Origin: Bradyrhizobium diazoefficiens
GTDB taxonomy: Bacteria > Pseudomonadota > Alphaproteobacteria > Rhizobiales > Xanthobacteraceae
Direction: 5' to 3'
Assembly: GCF_018131015.1 (NCBI RefSeq)
Contig: NZ_JAFCJJ010000004.1
Coordinates: 248,001 to 312,000, forward strand
Length of the DNA: 64,000 bases
Positions within the stretch are counted from its first letter, which is position 1, and every line of letters starts with the position of its first letter. Shown here one piece after another: positions 24,459 to 33,853 of this stretch. Position numbers and translations under genes: made by a program. The notes beneath the pieces were generated by a model that was given only the letters and a program-made list of their open reading frames with translations, was not told the origin of the DNA and made no database searches.

Positions 24459-26448
24459 GCTCGATTGGTCGGCCATCCCGTTCGACCAGCCCATACCTCT
24501 GATCGCGGGCGCGGTCGTGCTGGTGGGGATCCTCGGCGTGCTGGCGTGGGTCGTGCTGAGGGGACATCTGCCCTATCTCTGGGACGAATGGATCACCAGC
24601 GTCGATCACAAGCGGATCGGCGTCATGTACATCCTGCTTGCCTCGGTGATGCTGCTGCGCGGCGGCAGCGACGCGATCATGATGCGGATCCAGCAGGCCG
24701 TCGCCTACCAGTCGCAGGGCTACCTGCCGCCGGAGCACTACAACCAGATATTCTCGGCGCACGGCACCATCATGATCTTTTTCGTGGCGATGCCATTCGT
24801 GATCGGGCTGATGAATCTCGTCGTGCCGTTGCAGCTCGGCGTGCGCGACGTCGCGTTTCCCACCCTCAATTCGGTCGGCTTCTGGCTGACCGCGACCGGC
24901 GCGCTGCTGGTCAATATCTCGCTCGTGGTCGGCGAATTCGCGCGCACCGGCTGGCTGGCCTTCCCGCCGCTGTCGGAACTGTCCTACTCGCCCGGGGTCG
25001 GCGTCGATTATTATGCATGGTCGCTGCAGATCTCCGGCGTCGGCACGCTGGTGGCCGGCATCAACCTCGTCACCACGGTGCTGAAGCTGCGCACCAGGGG
25101 GATGAACTATCTGCGCATGCCGATGTTCTGCTGGACCACGCTCGCCTCCAACCTCCTGATCGTCGCGGCATTCCCGATCCTCACCGCGACGCTCGCGATG
25201 CTGCTGCTCGACCGCTATCTCGGCTTCCACTTCTTCACCAACGAGGCTGGCGGCAACGTCATGATGTTCATGAACCTGATCTGGGCCTGGGGACATCCGG
25301 AGGTCTACATCCTCGTGCTGCCGGCCTTCGGCATCTTTTCGGAGGTGGTCTCGACGTTTTCCGGCAAGGCCCTGTTCGGCTATCGCTCCATGGTGCTCGC
25401 GACGATGGCGATCTGCATCATCTCCTTCATGGTCTGGCTGCACCATTTCTTCACGATGGGCGCGGGCCCCGACGTCAACGCCATTTTCGGCATCGCCAGC
25501 ATGATCATCGCGGTGCCGACGGGGGTGAAGATCTACAACTGGCTGTTCACGATGTATGGCGGGCGCATCCGCTTCGCGACGCCGATGCTGTGGGCGGTCG
25601 GCTTCATGGTCACCTTCATTATCGGCGGATTGACGGGCGTCCTCGTCGCTGTGCCGCCGGCCGACTTCATGCTCCACAACAGCATGTTCCTGGTGGCGCA
25701 TTTCCACAACGTCATCATCGGCGGCGTGCTGTTCGGCGCCTTCGCCGGGTTCGAATACTGGTTTCCGAAGGCATTCGGCTTTCGCCTCGACGAGCGCTGG
25801 GGCAAGATGGCGTTCTGGTTCACCTTCCTTGGCTTTTACGTCACCTTCCTTCCGCTCTATGTCGCCGGCATGCTCGGCATGACGCGGCGTCTGCAGCACT
25901 ACGACGTTGCGGCGTGGCGGCCCTGGATGCTCGTGGCGGCCGTCGGCATGGCCGTGCTGACGATCGGGGTGATTTGCCAGATCACGCAGCTCGTCGTCAG
26001 CATCCGCAATCGCGAGGCGCTTCGCGACCGCACCGGCGATCCCTGGGACGGCCGCTCGCTGGAATGGGCGACATCGTCGCCGCCGCCGGTGTTCAATTTC
26101 GCATTCTCCCCAGACGTACGCGGCGAGGACGCCTATTGGGACATGAAGGCGCTTGCCCGGAAGCAATCGCTCGAACATGAAGGGCCAGAATATCACGACA
26201 TCGAGATGCCCAGGAACTCGCCGACCGGTTTCGTCTGCGCGTTCTTCGCCAGCATCATGGGCTTCGCGCTGATCTGGCATATCTGGTGGATGGTGATCCT
26301 GGGCGGCATCGGCGCGTTCGCGACCTTCGTCGTGTTCGCCTGGCGCGACCATGACGAATACGTCATTCCCGCCGCCGAGGTCGCCCGCATCGACGGCATC
26401 AACCTCGAGGAGCGGCGCAGCCTCGTCAGCATGGCGGGAGGGGTCTGA
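24445..26448 (+). CDS. cyoB: Ubiquinol oxidase (cytochrome bo type) subunit I
   Basis: A 667-residue haem-copper oxidase subunit with about 15 membrane helices. Ligand motifs are visible: FSAHGTIMIFF (low-spin haem), WAWGHPEVYILVLPAFGIFSE (CuB and the His-Tyr cross-link), WLHHFFTMG (CuB) and VAHFHNVIIGG (both haems). It reduces O2 to water with ubiquinol as donor and pumps protons. It overlaps cyoA at its 5' end, and its TGA shares a base with the ATG of cyoC. The length is standard for CyoB. Confidence 0.96.
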   Translation: MMLGKLDWSAIPFDQPIPLIAGAVVLVGILGVLAWVVLRGHLPYLWDEWITSVDHKRIGVMYILLASVMLLRGGSDAIMMRIQQAVAYQSQGYLPPEHYNQIFSAHGTIMIFFVAMPFVIGLMNLVVPLQLGVRDVAFPTLNSVGFWLTATGALLVNISLVVGEFARTGWLAFPPLSELSYSPGVGVDYYAWSLQISGVGTLVAGINLVTTVLKLRTRGMNYLRMPMFCWTTLASNLLIVAAFPILTATLAMLLLDRYLGFHFFTNEAGGNVMMFMNLIWAWGHPEVYILVLPAFGIFSEVVSTFSGKALFGYRSMVLATMAICIISFMVWLHHFFTMGAGPDVNAIFGIASMIIAVPTGVKIYNWLFTMYGGRIRFATPMLWAVGFMVTFIIGGLTGVLVAVPPADFMLHNSMFLVAHFHNVIIGGVLFGAFAGFEYWFPKAFGFRLDERWGKMAFWFTFLGFYVTFLPLYVAGMLGMTRRLQHYDVAAWRPWMLVAAVGMAVLTIGVICQITQLVVSIRNREALRDRTGDPWDGRSLEWATSSPPPVFNFAFSPDVRGEDAYWDMKALARKQSLEHEGPEYHDIEMPRNSPTGFVCAFFASIMGFALIWHIWWMVILGGIGAFATFVVFAWRDHDEYVIPAAEVARIDGINLEERRSLVSMAGGV

Positions 26449-27089
26449 TGTCGATGACCGCGACCGCCGGCCATGCGCATGCCGATCCCCATCACATCGG
26501 GATCGTCGTCGAGCATCCCGGGCCTGCACCGAAGCGGATCGTGACCGCTTACGGCTTCTGGGTCTTCCTGCTCTCCGACATCGTGATGTTCTCCTGCTTT
26601 TTCGCGGCCTATGCGGTGCTGGCCGGCCAGACCGCCGGCGGCCCGAGCGGCTCGGAGATTTTCGAGCAGAGGAACGTCGCGATCGAGACCGTCTGCCTGC
26701 TGCTGTCGAGCTTCACCTGCGGCATGGCCAGCATTGCCGCCGACACGCATAACCGGCTGTGGTTCTATCTCGGCATGGCCGTGACCTGCGTGCTGGGTCT
26801 CATCTTCCTGGCGATCGAGTTCAACGAATTCGCAGGTCTCGTCTCCCGCGGCTATGGCCCGTCGCGCAGCGCGTTCCTCACCGCATTCTTCTCGCTGGTC
26901 GGTTGCCACGGCCTGCACGTCTCGGCCGGCGTGCTGTGGCTGCTCACCATGATGGCGCAGGTGTTCGCCAAGGGCTTTCGCGTCGACATCCTGCGCCGGA
27001 TGATGTGCTTTGCTCTGTTCTGGCACGCGCTCGACATCATCTGGGTCGCGGTGTTTTCCGTCGTCTACCTGCTTGGGAGTGGCGCATGA
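26448..27089 (+). CDS. cyoC: Ubiquinol oxidase subunit III
   Basis: A 213-residue membrane protein with five predicted helices. Signature segments include YGFWVFLLSDIVMFSCFFAAY near residues 35-55 and FSLVGCHGLHVSAGVLWL near 148-165. Subunit III stabilises the oxidase core. The start overlaps the cyoB stop (TGATG), and the end overlaps the cyoD start, so the operon is tightly coupled. The N-terminal His-rich stretch (HAHADPHH) is common in this subunit. Confidence 0.95.
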   Translation: MSMTATAGHAHADPHHIGIVVEHPGPAPKRIVTAYGFWVFLLSDIVMFSCFFAAYAVLAGQTAGGPSGSEIFEQRNVAIETVCLLLSSFTCGMASIAADTHNRLWFYLGMAVTCVLGLIFLAIEFNEFAGLVSRGYGPSRSAFLTAFFSLVGCHGLHVSAGVLWLLTMMAQVFAKGFRVDILRRMMCFALFWHALDIIWVAVFSVVYLLGSGA

Positions 27090-27475
27090 GCGATCAGACG
27101 CACATGCATGTCGAGCACGACATCGCACCTGGTGACGAAGAGCAACACAGCGTCGGCGCGCGTATCCTCGGTTATGTCGTCGGTCTCGCCCTGGCGCTGC
27201 TGCTCACCGCGACGTCGTTCTTCATCGCCGGCACCGATCTGGTCTGGCAGCCGTCCATCCCGGTCGCGCTGATCGTGCTGGCGATCGCGCAGATGGGCGT
27301 GCACCTCGTGTTCTTCCTGCACATCACCACGGGGCCGGACAACACCAACAACGTGCTGGCGCTCGCCTTCGGACTGCTGGTGGTGTTCCTGGTCGTCGGC
27401 GGGACGGTCTGGATCATGGCGCATCTCAATCAGAACATGCCGCCGATGGATCAGATCATGCCGATGCGCAATTAG
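27086..27475 (+). CDS. cyoD: Ubiquinol oxidase subunit IV
   Basis: A 129-residue protein with three membrane helices. It matches CyoD in GYVVGLALALLLTATSFFI, AQMGVHLVFFLHI and the final VVFLVVGGTVWIMAHL. It assists assembly of the CuB site in subunit I. Its ATG overlaps the cyoC stop (ATGA). It is the last gene of cyoABCD; no cyoE follows, so haem O synthase must be encoded elsewhere. A cluster of hairpins lies directly downstream. Confidence 0.94.
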   Translation: MSDQTHMHVEHDIAPGDEEQHSVGARILGYVVGLALALLLTATSFFIAGTDLVWQPSIPVALIVLAIAQMGVHLVFFLHITTGPDNTNNVLALAFGLLVVFLVVGGTVWIMAHLNQNMPPMDQIMPMRN

Positions 27476-27492
27476 GGCCGGGCAAAGAAAAA

Positions 27493-27601
27493 GGCCGCTC
27501 GTGGTGACAAGCGGCCCAAAGTCAAGGGAGGTAACGCCCGAGCAAAATCAATCCGAAGCCGGATTGCTGCCGAGGTAGCGCTCGCGCGAGGCGCGTGCGC
27601 T
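27493..27601 (+). ncRNA. Cluster of three hairpins after cyoD (terminator region or small RNA)
   Basis: Three stem-loops follow each other: GGCCGCT/AGCGGCC (27493-27516), AATCCG/CGGATT (27550-27565) and AGCGCTCGCGC/GCGCGTGCGCT (27577-27601, one mismatch). Between the first two lies a conserved-looking AAGTCAAGGGAGGTAACGCC. The first hairpin has no T-run, so it is not a textbook terminator. The region is in a 209-base convergent gap. It could be the 3' end of the cyo mRNA, or a 3'-derived or independent small RNA. Inference from folding by eye. Confidence 0.35.
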
Positions 27602-27684
27602 GCTTTACAAATGGGGCAACGTGCGTTCGATCGCAATCCGGATCAATACTGTCTCAGGGATCGCCGGATTGGTTGACGTTTCCC

Positions 27685-28473
27685 TTATTTCGGCCGGCGG
27701 CAATTATAGGCCTTGCGGAAGCCCGCGGCCTGGGCGTCGTCCTCGGAGCAGAACCAGCGATCCGGATTGTTGGTCGCCGCGTAGCTCGGGCAGCCCCGCA
27801 AATGATAGATACCGATATTGCCGGTGACGCGCGCACGCACCGCGAGCTTGCCCTTGATGGGACAGCTTGGCGGCATCGTCAGTTCTTCGGGAAACAGCAC
27901 CGCGCGAATCTCCTTGTCGCGGTCTGAACGGCAGGCGGCGCCCAGAAGCGCGCCGTCCTTCTTGCCGGTACGGAATTCTTGCGGTGCAACAAAGCAGCCT
28001 TTCCAGAGTCCCGCCGAGGCGGTTTTGGCTTCCGCCGCGGCCGGCTTGACGTTCGCCTTGACCGGCTCGCGGGCGATCGCAAAGCCCGACCGGATCAGCT
28101 GCTCGTTCAGGCTGGCCTTGTCGCCCTCGGCGGTGCAGATGGCGCGGTGGCGCTTGCCAAAGCTTTTCTCGGGCCCGACATCGTCACACCGCACGGAGCG
28201 CTTGTTGATCAGCTTGGCCAACTGGTCGCGGGCCTCGATGCCGCAGGTCCAGGGATCGGCTTGGTTGTCGATGCAGACCTGGTCCAGCTCGGGCGCATCG
28301 ACGCCGTCGAGCCGGTAGGTGACGTCGCCAAGCTGGATGGAATTGGCATCCCGGACGGTCGCGGCCGCCGTCAGCGCGGAGGCGGGGGTCGAGTCGCCCA
28401 GAACTCCGGATAGAGCGAGAAACATAACAAGCGCGCAGGCGCGGGCGGCGGCAAATGAATTCCTTGAGGACAT
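27685..28473 (-). CDS. Exported thermonuclease (SNase)-like protein
   Basis: A 262-residue protein with a signal peptide ([17 protein letters not shown], cleavage probably near ASA). The SNase fold is indicated by [15 protein letters not shown] near residues 53-67, [30 protein letters not shown] near 104-133 and [13 protein letters not shown] near 148-160. The C-terminal part, with [14 protein letters not shown] and [18 protein letters not shown], is an Ada-like/excalibur-type metal motif often appended to bacterial SNases. It probably degrades extracellular or periplasmic nucleic acids. It converges on the cyo operon. Confidence 0.88.
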   Translation of the reverse strand: MSSRNSFAAARACALVMFLALSGVLGDSTPASALTAAATVRDANSIQLGDVTYRLDGVDAPELDQVCIDNQADPWTCGIEARDQLAKLINKRSVRCDDVGPEKSFGKRHRAICTAEGDKASLNEQLIRSGFAIAREPVKANVKPAAAEAKTASAGLWKGCFVAPQEFRTGKKDGALLGAACRSDRDKEIRAVLFPEELTMPPSCPIKGKLAVRARVTGNIGIYHLRGCPSYAATNNPDRWFCSEDDAQAAGFRKAYNCRRPK

Positions 28474-28677
28474 GACGTCTCGCTATCGATGGCGGCTTCC
28501 GCCTCGTTCCTAGCACCCCGATGTGTCGATACCAATGGTCTGCGCCATGCGATATCAGACATTCGGGCCTCGCGGCTTTACTCGCGGGGCGCTCTGATCC
28601 TATCGTTTGCGCAGCCTTGCGAGCCTTGATGGCCGAATCGCCCAAGGAAGCGGCGAGGGCGGGAGGAAAATGCTTCG

Positions 28678-30276
28678 ATGAATGACCCCGTGGACGTCCT
28701 GATCATCGGCGCCGGCGCATCGGGCGCGGCGGTGGCGTGGTCGCTGGCCGAGACCAAGATGCACATTCTCTGCCTGGAGCAGGGCGGCTGGATGAACCCG
28801 GCGGAATATCCGAGCACGGGCCGCGACTGGGAAGCCAAGTTCTACGGCGAGTGGTCGTCGAGCCCCAACGTTCGCGGCCGCCCCGAGGACTATCCGATCA
28901 ACGACGACAATTCGCCGATCAAGGTCGTCAACTATAATGCCGTCGGCGGCTCGACCGTGATGTACACCGCGCACTGGCCGCGGCTGCATCCGTCGGATTT
29001 CAAGGTGAAGACGCTTGACGGCGTCGCCGACGACTGGCCGATCGATTACGACGCGCTGACGCCGTTCTTCGAGGAGAACGACCGCATGATGGGCACGTCG
29101 GGCCTGTCGGGCGATCCGCTCTCGCCGCTGACGCATCCGCCGATGCCGCAACAGCCGATGGGACTGTCCGGCGCCATCATCGGCAAGGCCATGAACGAGC
29201 TCGGCTGGCACTGGTGGCCGTCGGACACGACGGTCGCGACCATGGACTACGAGGGCCGGGCGCGCTGCATCAATCTCGGCCACTGCACGCCGGCCTGCGC
29301 GCAAGGGGCAAAATCCTCGACCGACATCACCTATTGGCCGCACGCGATCCGCGCCGGTGTCGAGCTGCGAACCCATTGCCGGGTGCGCGAGATCACGACT
29401 GACGAGAACGGCATGGCCTCGGGCGTGGTCTATTACGACAAGGACGGCGTCGAGCAGTTCCAGCCGGCGCATGTCGTCATCATCGCCTGCAACGGCGTCG
29501 GCACGCCGCGGCTGCTGCTCAACTCGGCATCGAACCGCTTCCCGAACGGCCTCGCCAATTCATCGGGCCTCGTCGGCAAGAACCTGATGTTCCATCCCTA
29601 CGCGCAGATCTACGGCTATGTGAAGGAGCCGACCGACAGCAACCGCGCGCCGCCGACCTGCCTGTGGAGCAAGGAATGGTATGACACGGACCTCTCGCGC
29701 GGCTTCGTGCGCGGCTATGGCGTCCAGTTCGTGCGCGGCGCCGGGCCGGTGTTCGAGGCCGTGGTCAGCGAGCAGAAGGGCATTCTGCCCTGGGGCGAAG
29801 ATCATCACCGCGTCTTCCGCAAGCTCAACGGCCACCGGCTCGGATTCTCGGCGATCTGCGAGGATCTGCCGGAGGAGCACAATTGCGTCACGCTCGATCC
29901 CGTCCTGAAGGACAGCCACGGCATTCCCGCGCCGAGGATCGACTACACCATCTCCGAGAACAGCCGGAAGATGATGGACCATGCGTTGGCGCGCGGCCGG
30001 GAGTTTTTGGAGACGGCTGGCGCCACCGACATCTGCATCAACTCGCCGATCCCCTGGGGCGGCTGGCACCTGCTCGGCACCGCGCGGATGGGCACCGATC
30101 CAAAACGTTCCGTCGTCAACGAATGGGGCCGCACGCACGACGTGAAGAACCTCTTCATCGTCGACGGCAGCATCTTCGTCACCTCGGGCGGGGTGAACCC
30201 GACCTCCACCATCCAGGCCCTCGCGCTCTACATCGCCGACCAGATGAAGCAGCGCCTAGCCAATCTGTTCGACTGA
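28678..30276 (+). CDS. GMC family FAD-dependent oxidoreductase, large subunit
   Basis: A 532-residue flavoenzyme. The dinucleotide motif is IIGAGASGAAVAWSL near residues 9-23, and the GMC signature NAVGGSTVMYTAHWPRLHP lies near 88-106. The FAD/substrate end is GGWHLLGTARMGTD near 461-474, followed by NLFIVDGSIFVTSGGVNPTSTIQALALYIAD. No Tat leader is visible, so export may depend on the small subunit. GGGAGGAAA precedes the ATG by eight bases. It is followed after 7 bases by a gluconate 2-dehydrogenase subunit 3-like gene, so the pair forms a membrane-linked sugar-acid or alcohol dehydrogenase. The usual cytochrome c subunit is absent. Confidence 0.92.
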   Translation: MNDPVDVLIIGAGASGAAVAWSLAETKMHILCLEQGGWMNPAEYPSTGRDWEAKFYGEWSSSPNVRGRPEDYPINDDNSPIKVVNYNAVGGSTVMYTAHWPRLHPSDFKVKTLDGVADDWPIDYDALTPFFEENDRMMGTSGLSGDPLSPLTHPPMPQQPMGLSGAIIGKAMNELGWHWWPSDTTVATMDYEGRARCINLGHCTPACAQGAKSSTDITYWPHAIRAGVELRTHCRVREITTDENGMASGVVYYDKDGVEQFQPAHVVIIACNGVGTPRLLLNSASNRFPNGLANSSGLVGKNLMFHPYAQIYGYVKEPTDSNRAPPTCLWSKEWYDTDLSRGFVRGYGVQFVRGAGPVFEAVVSEQKGILPWGEDHHRVFRKLNGHRLGFSAICEDLPEEHNCVTLDPVLKDSHGIPAPRIDYTISENSRKMMDHALARGREFLETAGATDICINSPIPWGGWHLLGTARMGTDPKRSVVNEWGRTHDVKNLFIVDGSIFVTSGGVNPTSTIQALALYIADQMKQRLANLFD

Positions 30277-30283
30277 GGCCGCC

Positions 30284-30733
30284 ATGTCTGCAAGTCTTCA
30301 ACTCACCCGCGCCCAGCGCGACGACCTCCGCACCGTCGCCGGCATGATCGTTCCCGCCAGTGACGCGTACAAGGTGCCCGGTGCCGACGATCCCGCCATC
30401 CAGGCTGATATGCTCGCGACGCTCGGCCGCGACACCAAATTGGTGGCGGCGGCGCTGGATCATCTAGCGCGGTTGGCGGGCGGGCCGCTCGCCGAGCTCG
30501 ATGCCGCCAGGCGCGATGCGGTCGCCCAGGAATTTCGCAAGCACGGAGGCGCGGCCGCGACAACGCTCGTTCGCGTCGTGCTGCAATGCTATTACCGCGA
30601 CGACCGCGTGCTGCGCTCGCTCGGGCTGGAGCTGCGCGCGCCGTTCCCCAAGGGCTATGTGCTGCCGGAGGGCGACTGGTCGCTGCTCGACCCGGTCAAG
30701 GCCAGGGCGGGCACGCTGCGGCGCGCGCCCTAG
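30284..30733 (+). CDS. Gluconate 2-dehydrogenase subunit 3-like small subunit
   Basis: A 149-residue helical protein. LTRAQRDDLRTVAGMIVPASDAYKVPGADD resembles the N-terminal part of gluconate 2-dehydrogenase subunit 3, and the C-terminus VLQCYYRDDRVLRSLGLELRAPFPKGYVLPEGDWSLLDPVKAR fits the small subunits paired with GMC oxidoreductases. Classical subunit 3 proteins have a Tat leader that carries the complex across the membrane; here the N-terminus MSASLQLTRAQ is not a leader. So the complex may be cytoplasmic. Tight spacing behind the GMC gene supports a shared function. Confidence 0.85.
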   Translation: MSASLQLTRAQRDDLRTVAGMIVPASDAYKVPGADDPAIQADMLATLGRDTKLVAAALDHLARLAGGPLAELDAARRDAVAQEFRKHGGAAATTLVRVVLQCYYRDDRVLRSLGLELRAPFPKGYVLPEGDWSLLDPVKARAGTLRRAP

Positions 30734-30824
30734 CCACTTGGGCAGTCCAGCCCTGCGTCACCGGCGGGCACCTTGCACCGGGGGGAACAGGCCACCATCT
30801 GTGTGAGCCTCAAGGACTCCTGCC

Positions 30825-31844
30825 ATGCTGGATTTGACTTCAGATATCGTCGATGACGCCTCGTCACCGCGAACGACAGCGGCCGCCCCGGTCGATGACC
30901 GGGCCCTGCTGGACGCCTATTCCAATGCCGTGATCGACGTGACCGACCGCGTCGGTCCCGCCGTCGTGCGGGTCGAGACCGGGCCCAAAGTGCCTGATAG
31001 ACGCGAGCGCGGCGGGCTCGGCTCGGGCATCGTGATCTCGCCGGACGGCCTCGTTCTCACCAACAGTCACGTGGTCGGCTCCGCCAGGGAGATCCGGCTG
31101 CGGGACGTCGAGGGCCATGTTGGCGACGCCCGCGTGCTGGGCGTCGATCCGGATACGGATCTGGCGCTGCTGCGCGCCAATGGCGTGCGCGATCTGCCCT
31201 ATGCCGCGCTCGGCAATTCCAAGAGCCTGCGGCGTGGCCAGCTCGTGATCGCGATCGGCAATCCGCTCGGCTTCGAATCGACCGTGACCGCCGGCGTGGT
31301 CTCGGCGCTCGGGCGCTCGATCCGCTCGGTGAGTGGGCGCACCATCGAGGACGTGATCCAGACCGATGCCGCGCTCAATCCCGGCAATTCCGGCGGGCCG
31401 CTGGTGTCGTCGAATGCCGAGGTGATCGGCATCAACACCGCCATCATCAATGGCGCGCAAGGCATCTGCTTCGCAGTCGCCAGCAACACCGCGCAGTTCG
31501 TGCTGTCGGAGATCATCCGCCACGGCTATGTCCGCCGCGCCTATATCGGCGTCGCCGGGCAGACCGCGCCGGTCCCGCGGCGGCATGCGGTGCTGGCCGG
31601 CGTCGAGAACAGGATGGGCGCGCTGCTGGCCCAGATCGAGCCGGACGGGCCCGCGGCGAAGGCCGGTCTGTTGCCCGGCGACGTCGTGATCGGGCTCGAC
31701 GGCGTCGAGATCAACGGCGTCGACGACTTGATCCGCGTGCTCGACCGCGACCGCATCGGCCGGCGGCTCGCCATGGACGTGCTGCGGCTCGGCCGCCTGC
31801 GCGCGATCGACATCGACCCGGTCGAGCGCAAGAAGGCACGCTAG
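30825..31844 (+). CDS. HtrA/DegP-like serine protease with one PDZ domain, no signal peptide
   Basis: A 339-residue S1C protease. The catalytic triad is present: H82 in LTNSHVVG, D112 in DPDTDLALLR and S189 in NPGNSGGPLVS. A PDZ domain covers about residues 230-325 (LLAQIEPDGPAAKAGLLPGDVVIGLDGVEING). Unlike DegP or DegS there is no signal peptide or membrane anchor; the first 30 residues are polar and acidic, so it is probably cytoplasmic. AAGGACTCCTGCC precedes the ATG. A perfect hairpin at 31875 ends the unit. Confidence 0.92.
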   Translation: MLDLTSDIVDDASSPRTTAAAPVDDRALLDAYSNAVIDVTDRVGPAVVRVETGPKVPDRRERGGLGSGIVISPDGLVLTNSHVVGSAREIRLRDVEGHVGDARVLGVDPDTDLALLRANGVRDLPYAALGNSKSLRRGQLVIAIGNPLGFESTVTAGVVSALGRSIRSVSGRTIEDVIQTDAALNPGNSGGPLVSSNAEVIGINTAIINGAQGICFAVASNTAQFVLSEIIRHGYVRRAYIGVAGQTAPVPRRHAVLAGVENRMGALLAQIEPDGPAAKAGLLPGDVVIGLDGVEINGVDDLIRVLDRDRIGRRLAMDVLRLGRLRAIDIDPVERKKAR

Positions 31845-31874
31845 ACCTTGTTGGCTTTGATCCAAGCCGAGCCG

Positions 31875-31903
31875 TTCACCTCTCCCCGCTGGGGAGAGGT
31901 GAA
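31875..31903. repeat. Perfect 13-bp hairpin of the CCTCTCCCC repeat type
   Basis: TTCACCTCTCCCC and GGGGAGAGGTGAA pair perfectly around GCT, 30 bases after the htrA-like stop. The arm shares CCTCTCCCC with the larger element at 38477. It can act as a terminator although no T-run follows. Confidence 0.7.
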
Positions 31904-31981
31904 GTCGCTCATCACGCTATGGCCAACCTCTGTTCGGGCGGGGTATGACAAGATCATGCCTCGCCTCCACAAGCCTGCCGC

Positions 31982-33712
31982 ATGATGCCGGCGCATGAGA
32001 CCTACGACGTCATTGTCATCGGCGCGGGTGCCGGCGGGATGACGGCCGCCGCCGTTGCCGCGGCCGAAGGCCTGCGCGTGCTGGTGATCGAGAAGACGGC
32101 GTTCGTCGGCGGCACCACGGCCTGGTCCGGCGGCATGGTCTGGATCCCCGCCAATCCCAAGATGAAGGAAGCAGGCCTCTCCGATAGCGTGGCTGACGCC
32201 GTCCGGTATCTGTCCAGCACGGTGCCCGAGCCCGCCAATGCCAATCTGCGCGCCGCCTTCCTCGCGCGCGGACCGGAGGCGGTCGCCTGGCTCGAGGCCA
32301 ACACGCAAGTCCGCCTGCAGCCGGTGAAGTCCTATCCCGATTATTATCCGGAGCGGCTCGGCGCCACGCCGGGCGGGCGCGTGCTGGAGCCGGTCGCCTT
32401 CGACGGAAGGCAGCTCGGCGCGAGCTTCGCTCGGCTGCGACCGCCGCTGCCCGAGTTCACGCTGTTCGGCGGCATGATGGTCAACCGGCTCGATATCCCG
32501 CATTTGAGAAACGCCGGAAAATCGCTGCGCTCGACGCTCCGCGCAGCACGGCTCGTATTCGAATATGCATGGCAGCGGCTGCGTTCGCCGCGCGGCACGA
32601 CGCTGCATCTCGGCAACGCGCTTGCCGCGCGGCTCTTCGCCTCGCTGCTGGGGCGGCAGGTCGAGATCCTCTTCAGCGCCGACGTCGAGGATTTGTCGAT
32701 GCAGGGCGATCGCGTCGGTGGCGTCGTGATCCGTCACGGCGCCCGTGACCGCCTGATCGCCGCGCGCCGCGGCGTGGTGCTTGCGACCGGCGGTTTTTCG
32801 CATGATGCCGCCTTGCGCAAACGCTTTTTCCCGCCCGCGGCCGGGCTCGTCTCGGCGACCAGCACATCGGGCACAGGGGATGGGCTGAGGCTCGCGGCCG
32901 CGGCCGGCGCTGCCCTCAACACGGAGGCGACCAGCCCGGCCTATTGGGTGCCGGCCTCGCTGTTCCGCCGCGCCGACGGCAGTCGCGGCGTCTTCCCGCA
33001 CACGGTGACAGATCGCGCCAAGCCCGGCGTGATCGCCGTCAACGCCAGCGGCCGCCGCTTCGTCAACGAGGCGCTGTCCTACCACGAGTTCGTGCTCGCC
33101 ATGCTGCGCGACGGCAATGGCGAGCCGGACCGGCCGTTCTACCTGATCTGCGACCGCAAGTTCTTGTGGCGCTACGGCCTCGGCCGCATCAAGCCCTTTG
33201 CGCGCAATGTCCGGCGCTATGTCGTGAGCGGCGAGTTGGTCGAGGCCGCCGACATCGGCGAGCTTGCGGCAGGGATCGGCATCAAGCCCTCCGCGCTCGA
33301 TGCGACGATCGCGAACTACAACGCCGATGCAAAAGACGGCCGCGATCCCGAGTTCGGCCGCGGCAGCACCATCTATCAGCGCCATCTCGGAGACGCCGCG
33401 TGCAAGCCCAATCCGTGTGTCGCGCCGATCATCCGCGCCCCGTTCTTTGCGATGCGCATCCACCCGGCCGATCTCGGCACCGCCATCGGCATGAAGGTGG
33501 ATGCGCAAGGACGCGTGCTGCGCGCGGACGGCACGCCGATCGCGGGCCTTTATGCCTGCGGCAACGACATGGGCTCGATCATGAACGGCAACTACCCGGG
33601 CCCCGGCATCACGCTGGGGCCGGCGCTGACGTTCGGGTATATCGCGGGACGGCATCTGGCCGAGGGGGCGATGGTTGTGTCGACGCCCGTATCCGCTCCG
33701 ACTCCGTTCTAG
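31982..33712 (+). CDS. FAD-dependent oxidoreductase, 3-ketosteroid dehydrogenase-like
   Basis: A 576-residue FAD_binding_2 protein. The N-terminal VIVIGAGAGGMTAAAVAAAEGLRVLVIEK and GGTTAWSGGMVWIP are typical of flavoproteins that dehydrogenate or reduce next to a carbonyl. The C-terminal GLYACGNDMGSIMNGNYPGPGITLGPALTFGYIAGRHLA closely resembles 3-ketosteroid delta-1 or delta-4 dehydrogenases. Whether the substrate is a steroid or another cyclic ketone is unknown; no other steroid gene is obvious in the window. There is no strong SD before the ATG. Confidence 0.88.
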   Translation: MMPAHETYDVIVIGAGAGGMTAAAVAAAEGLRVLVIEKTAFVGGTTAWSGGMVWIPANPKMKEAGLSDSVADAVRYLSSTVPEPANANLRAAFLARGPEAVAWLEANTQVRLQPVKSYPDYYPERLGATPGGRVLEPVAFDGRQLGASFARLRPPLPEFTLFGGMMVNRLDIPHLRNAGKSLRSTLRAARLVFEYAWQRLRSPRGTTLHLGNALAARLFASLLGRQVEILFSADVEDLSMQGDRVGGVVIRHGARDRLIAARRGVVLATGGFSHDAALRKRFFPPAAGLVSATSTSGTGDGLRLAAAAGAALNTEATSPAYWVPASLFRRADGSRGVFPHTVTDRAKPGVIAVNASGRRFVNEALSYHEFVLAMLRDGNGEPDRPFYLICDRKFLWRYGLGRIKPFARNVRRYVVSGELVEAADIGELAAGIGIKPSALDATIANYNADAKDGRDPEFGRGSTIYQRHLGDAACKPNPCVAPIIRAPFFAMRIHPADLGTAIGMKVDAQGRVLRADGTPIAGLYACGNDMGSIMNGNYPGPGITLGPALTFGYIAGRHLAEGAMVVSTPVSAPTPF

Positions 33713-33726
33713 CCATCTCCACCACT

Positions 33727-33828
33727 GTCATGCCCCGCGAAAGCGGGGCATCCAGTACGCCGCGGCTTATCGGTTCAATCACCACTGTCTCGGAGTACTG
33801 GATCGCCCGGTCAAGCCGGGCGATGACA
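33727..33828. repeat. Three-hairpin dispersed repeat, second copy type
   Basis: The outer GTCATG and ATGAC ends frame stems GCCCCGC/GCGGGGC, ATCCAGTAC/GTACTGGAT and CGCCCGG/CCGGGCG. The layout equals that of 4494-4579, while the arms differ by compensating changes. It lies between two converging genes. Confidence 0.7.
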
Positions 33829-33853
33829 CCGAGTGTGTAGCGACGGCTCGCGC

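Noticed and set aside
24211-26529. Long open frame antisense to cyoB
   Set aside because: Composition is Asp/His/Arg-rich without domains, a typical shadow of a high-GC gene; the same applies to the long antisense frames over the fused oxidoreductase and the Mo subunit.
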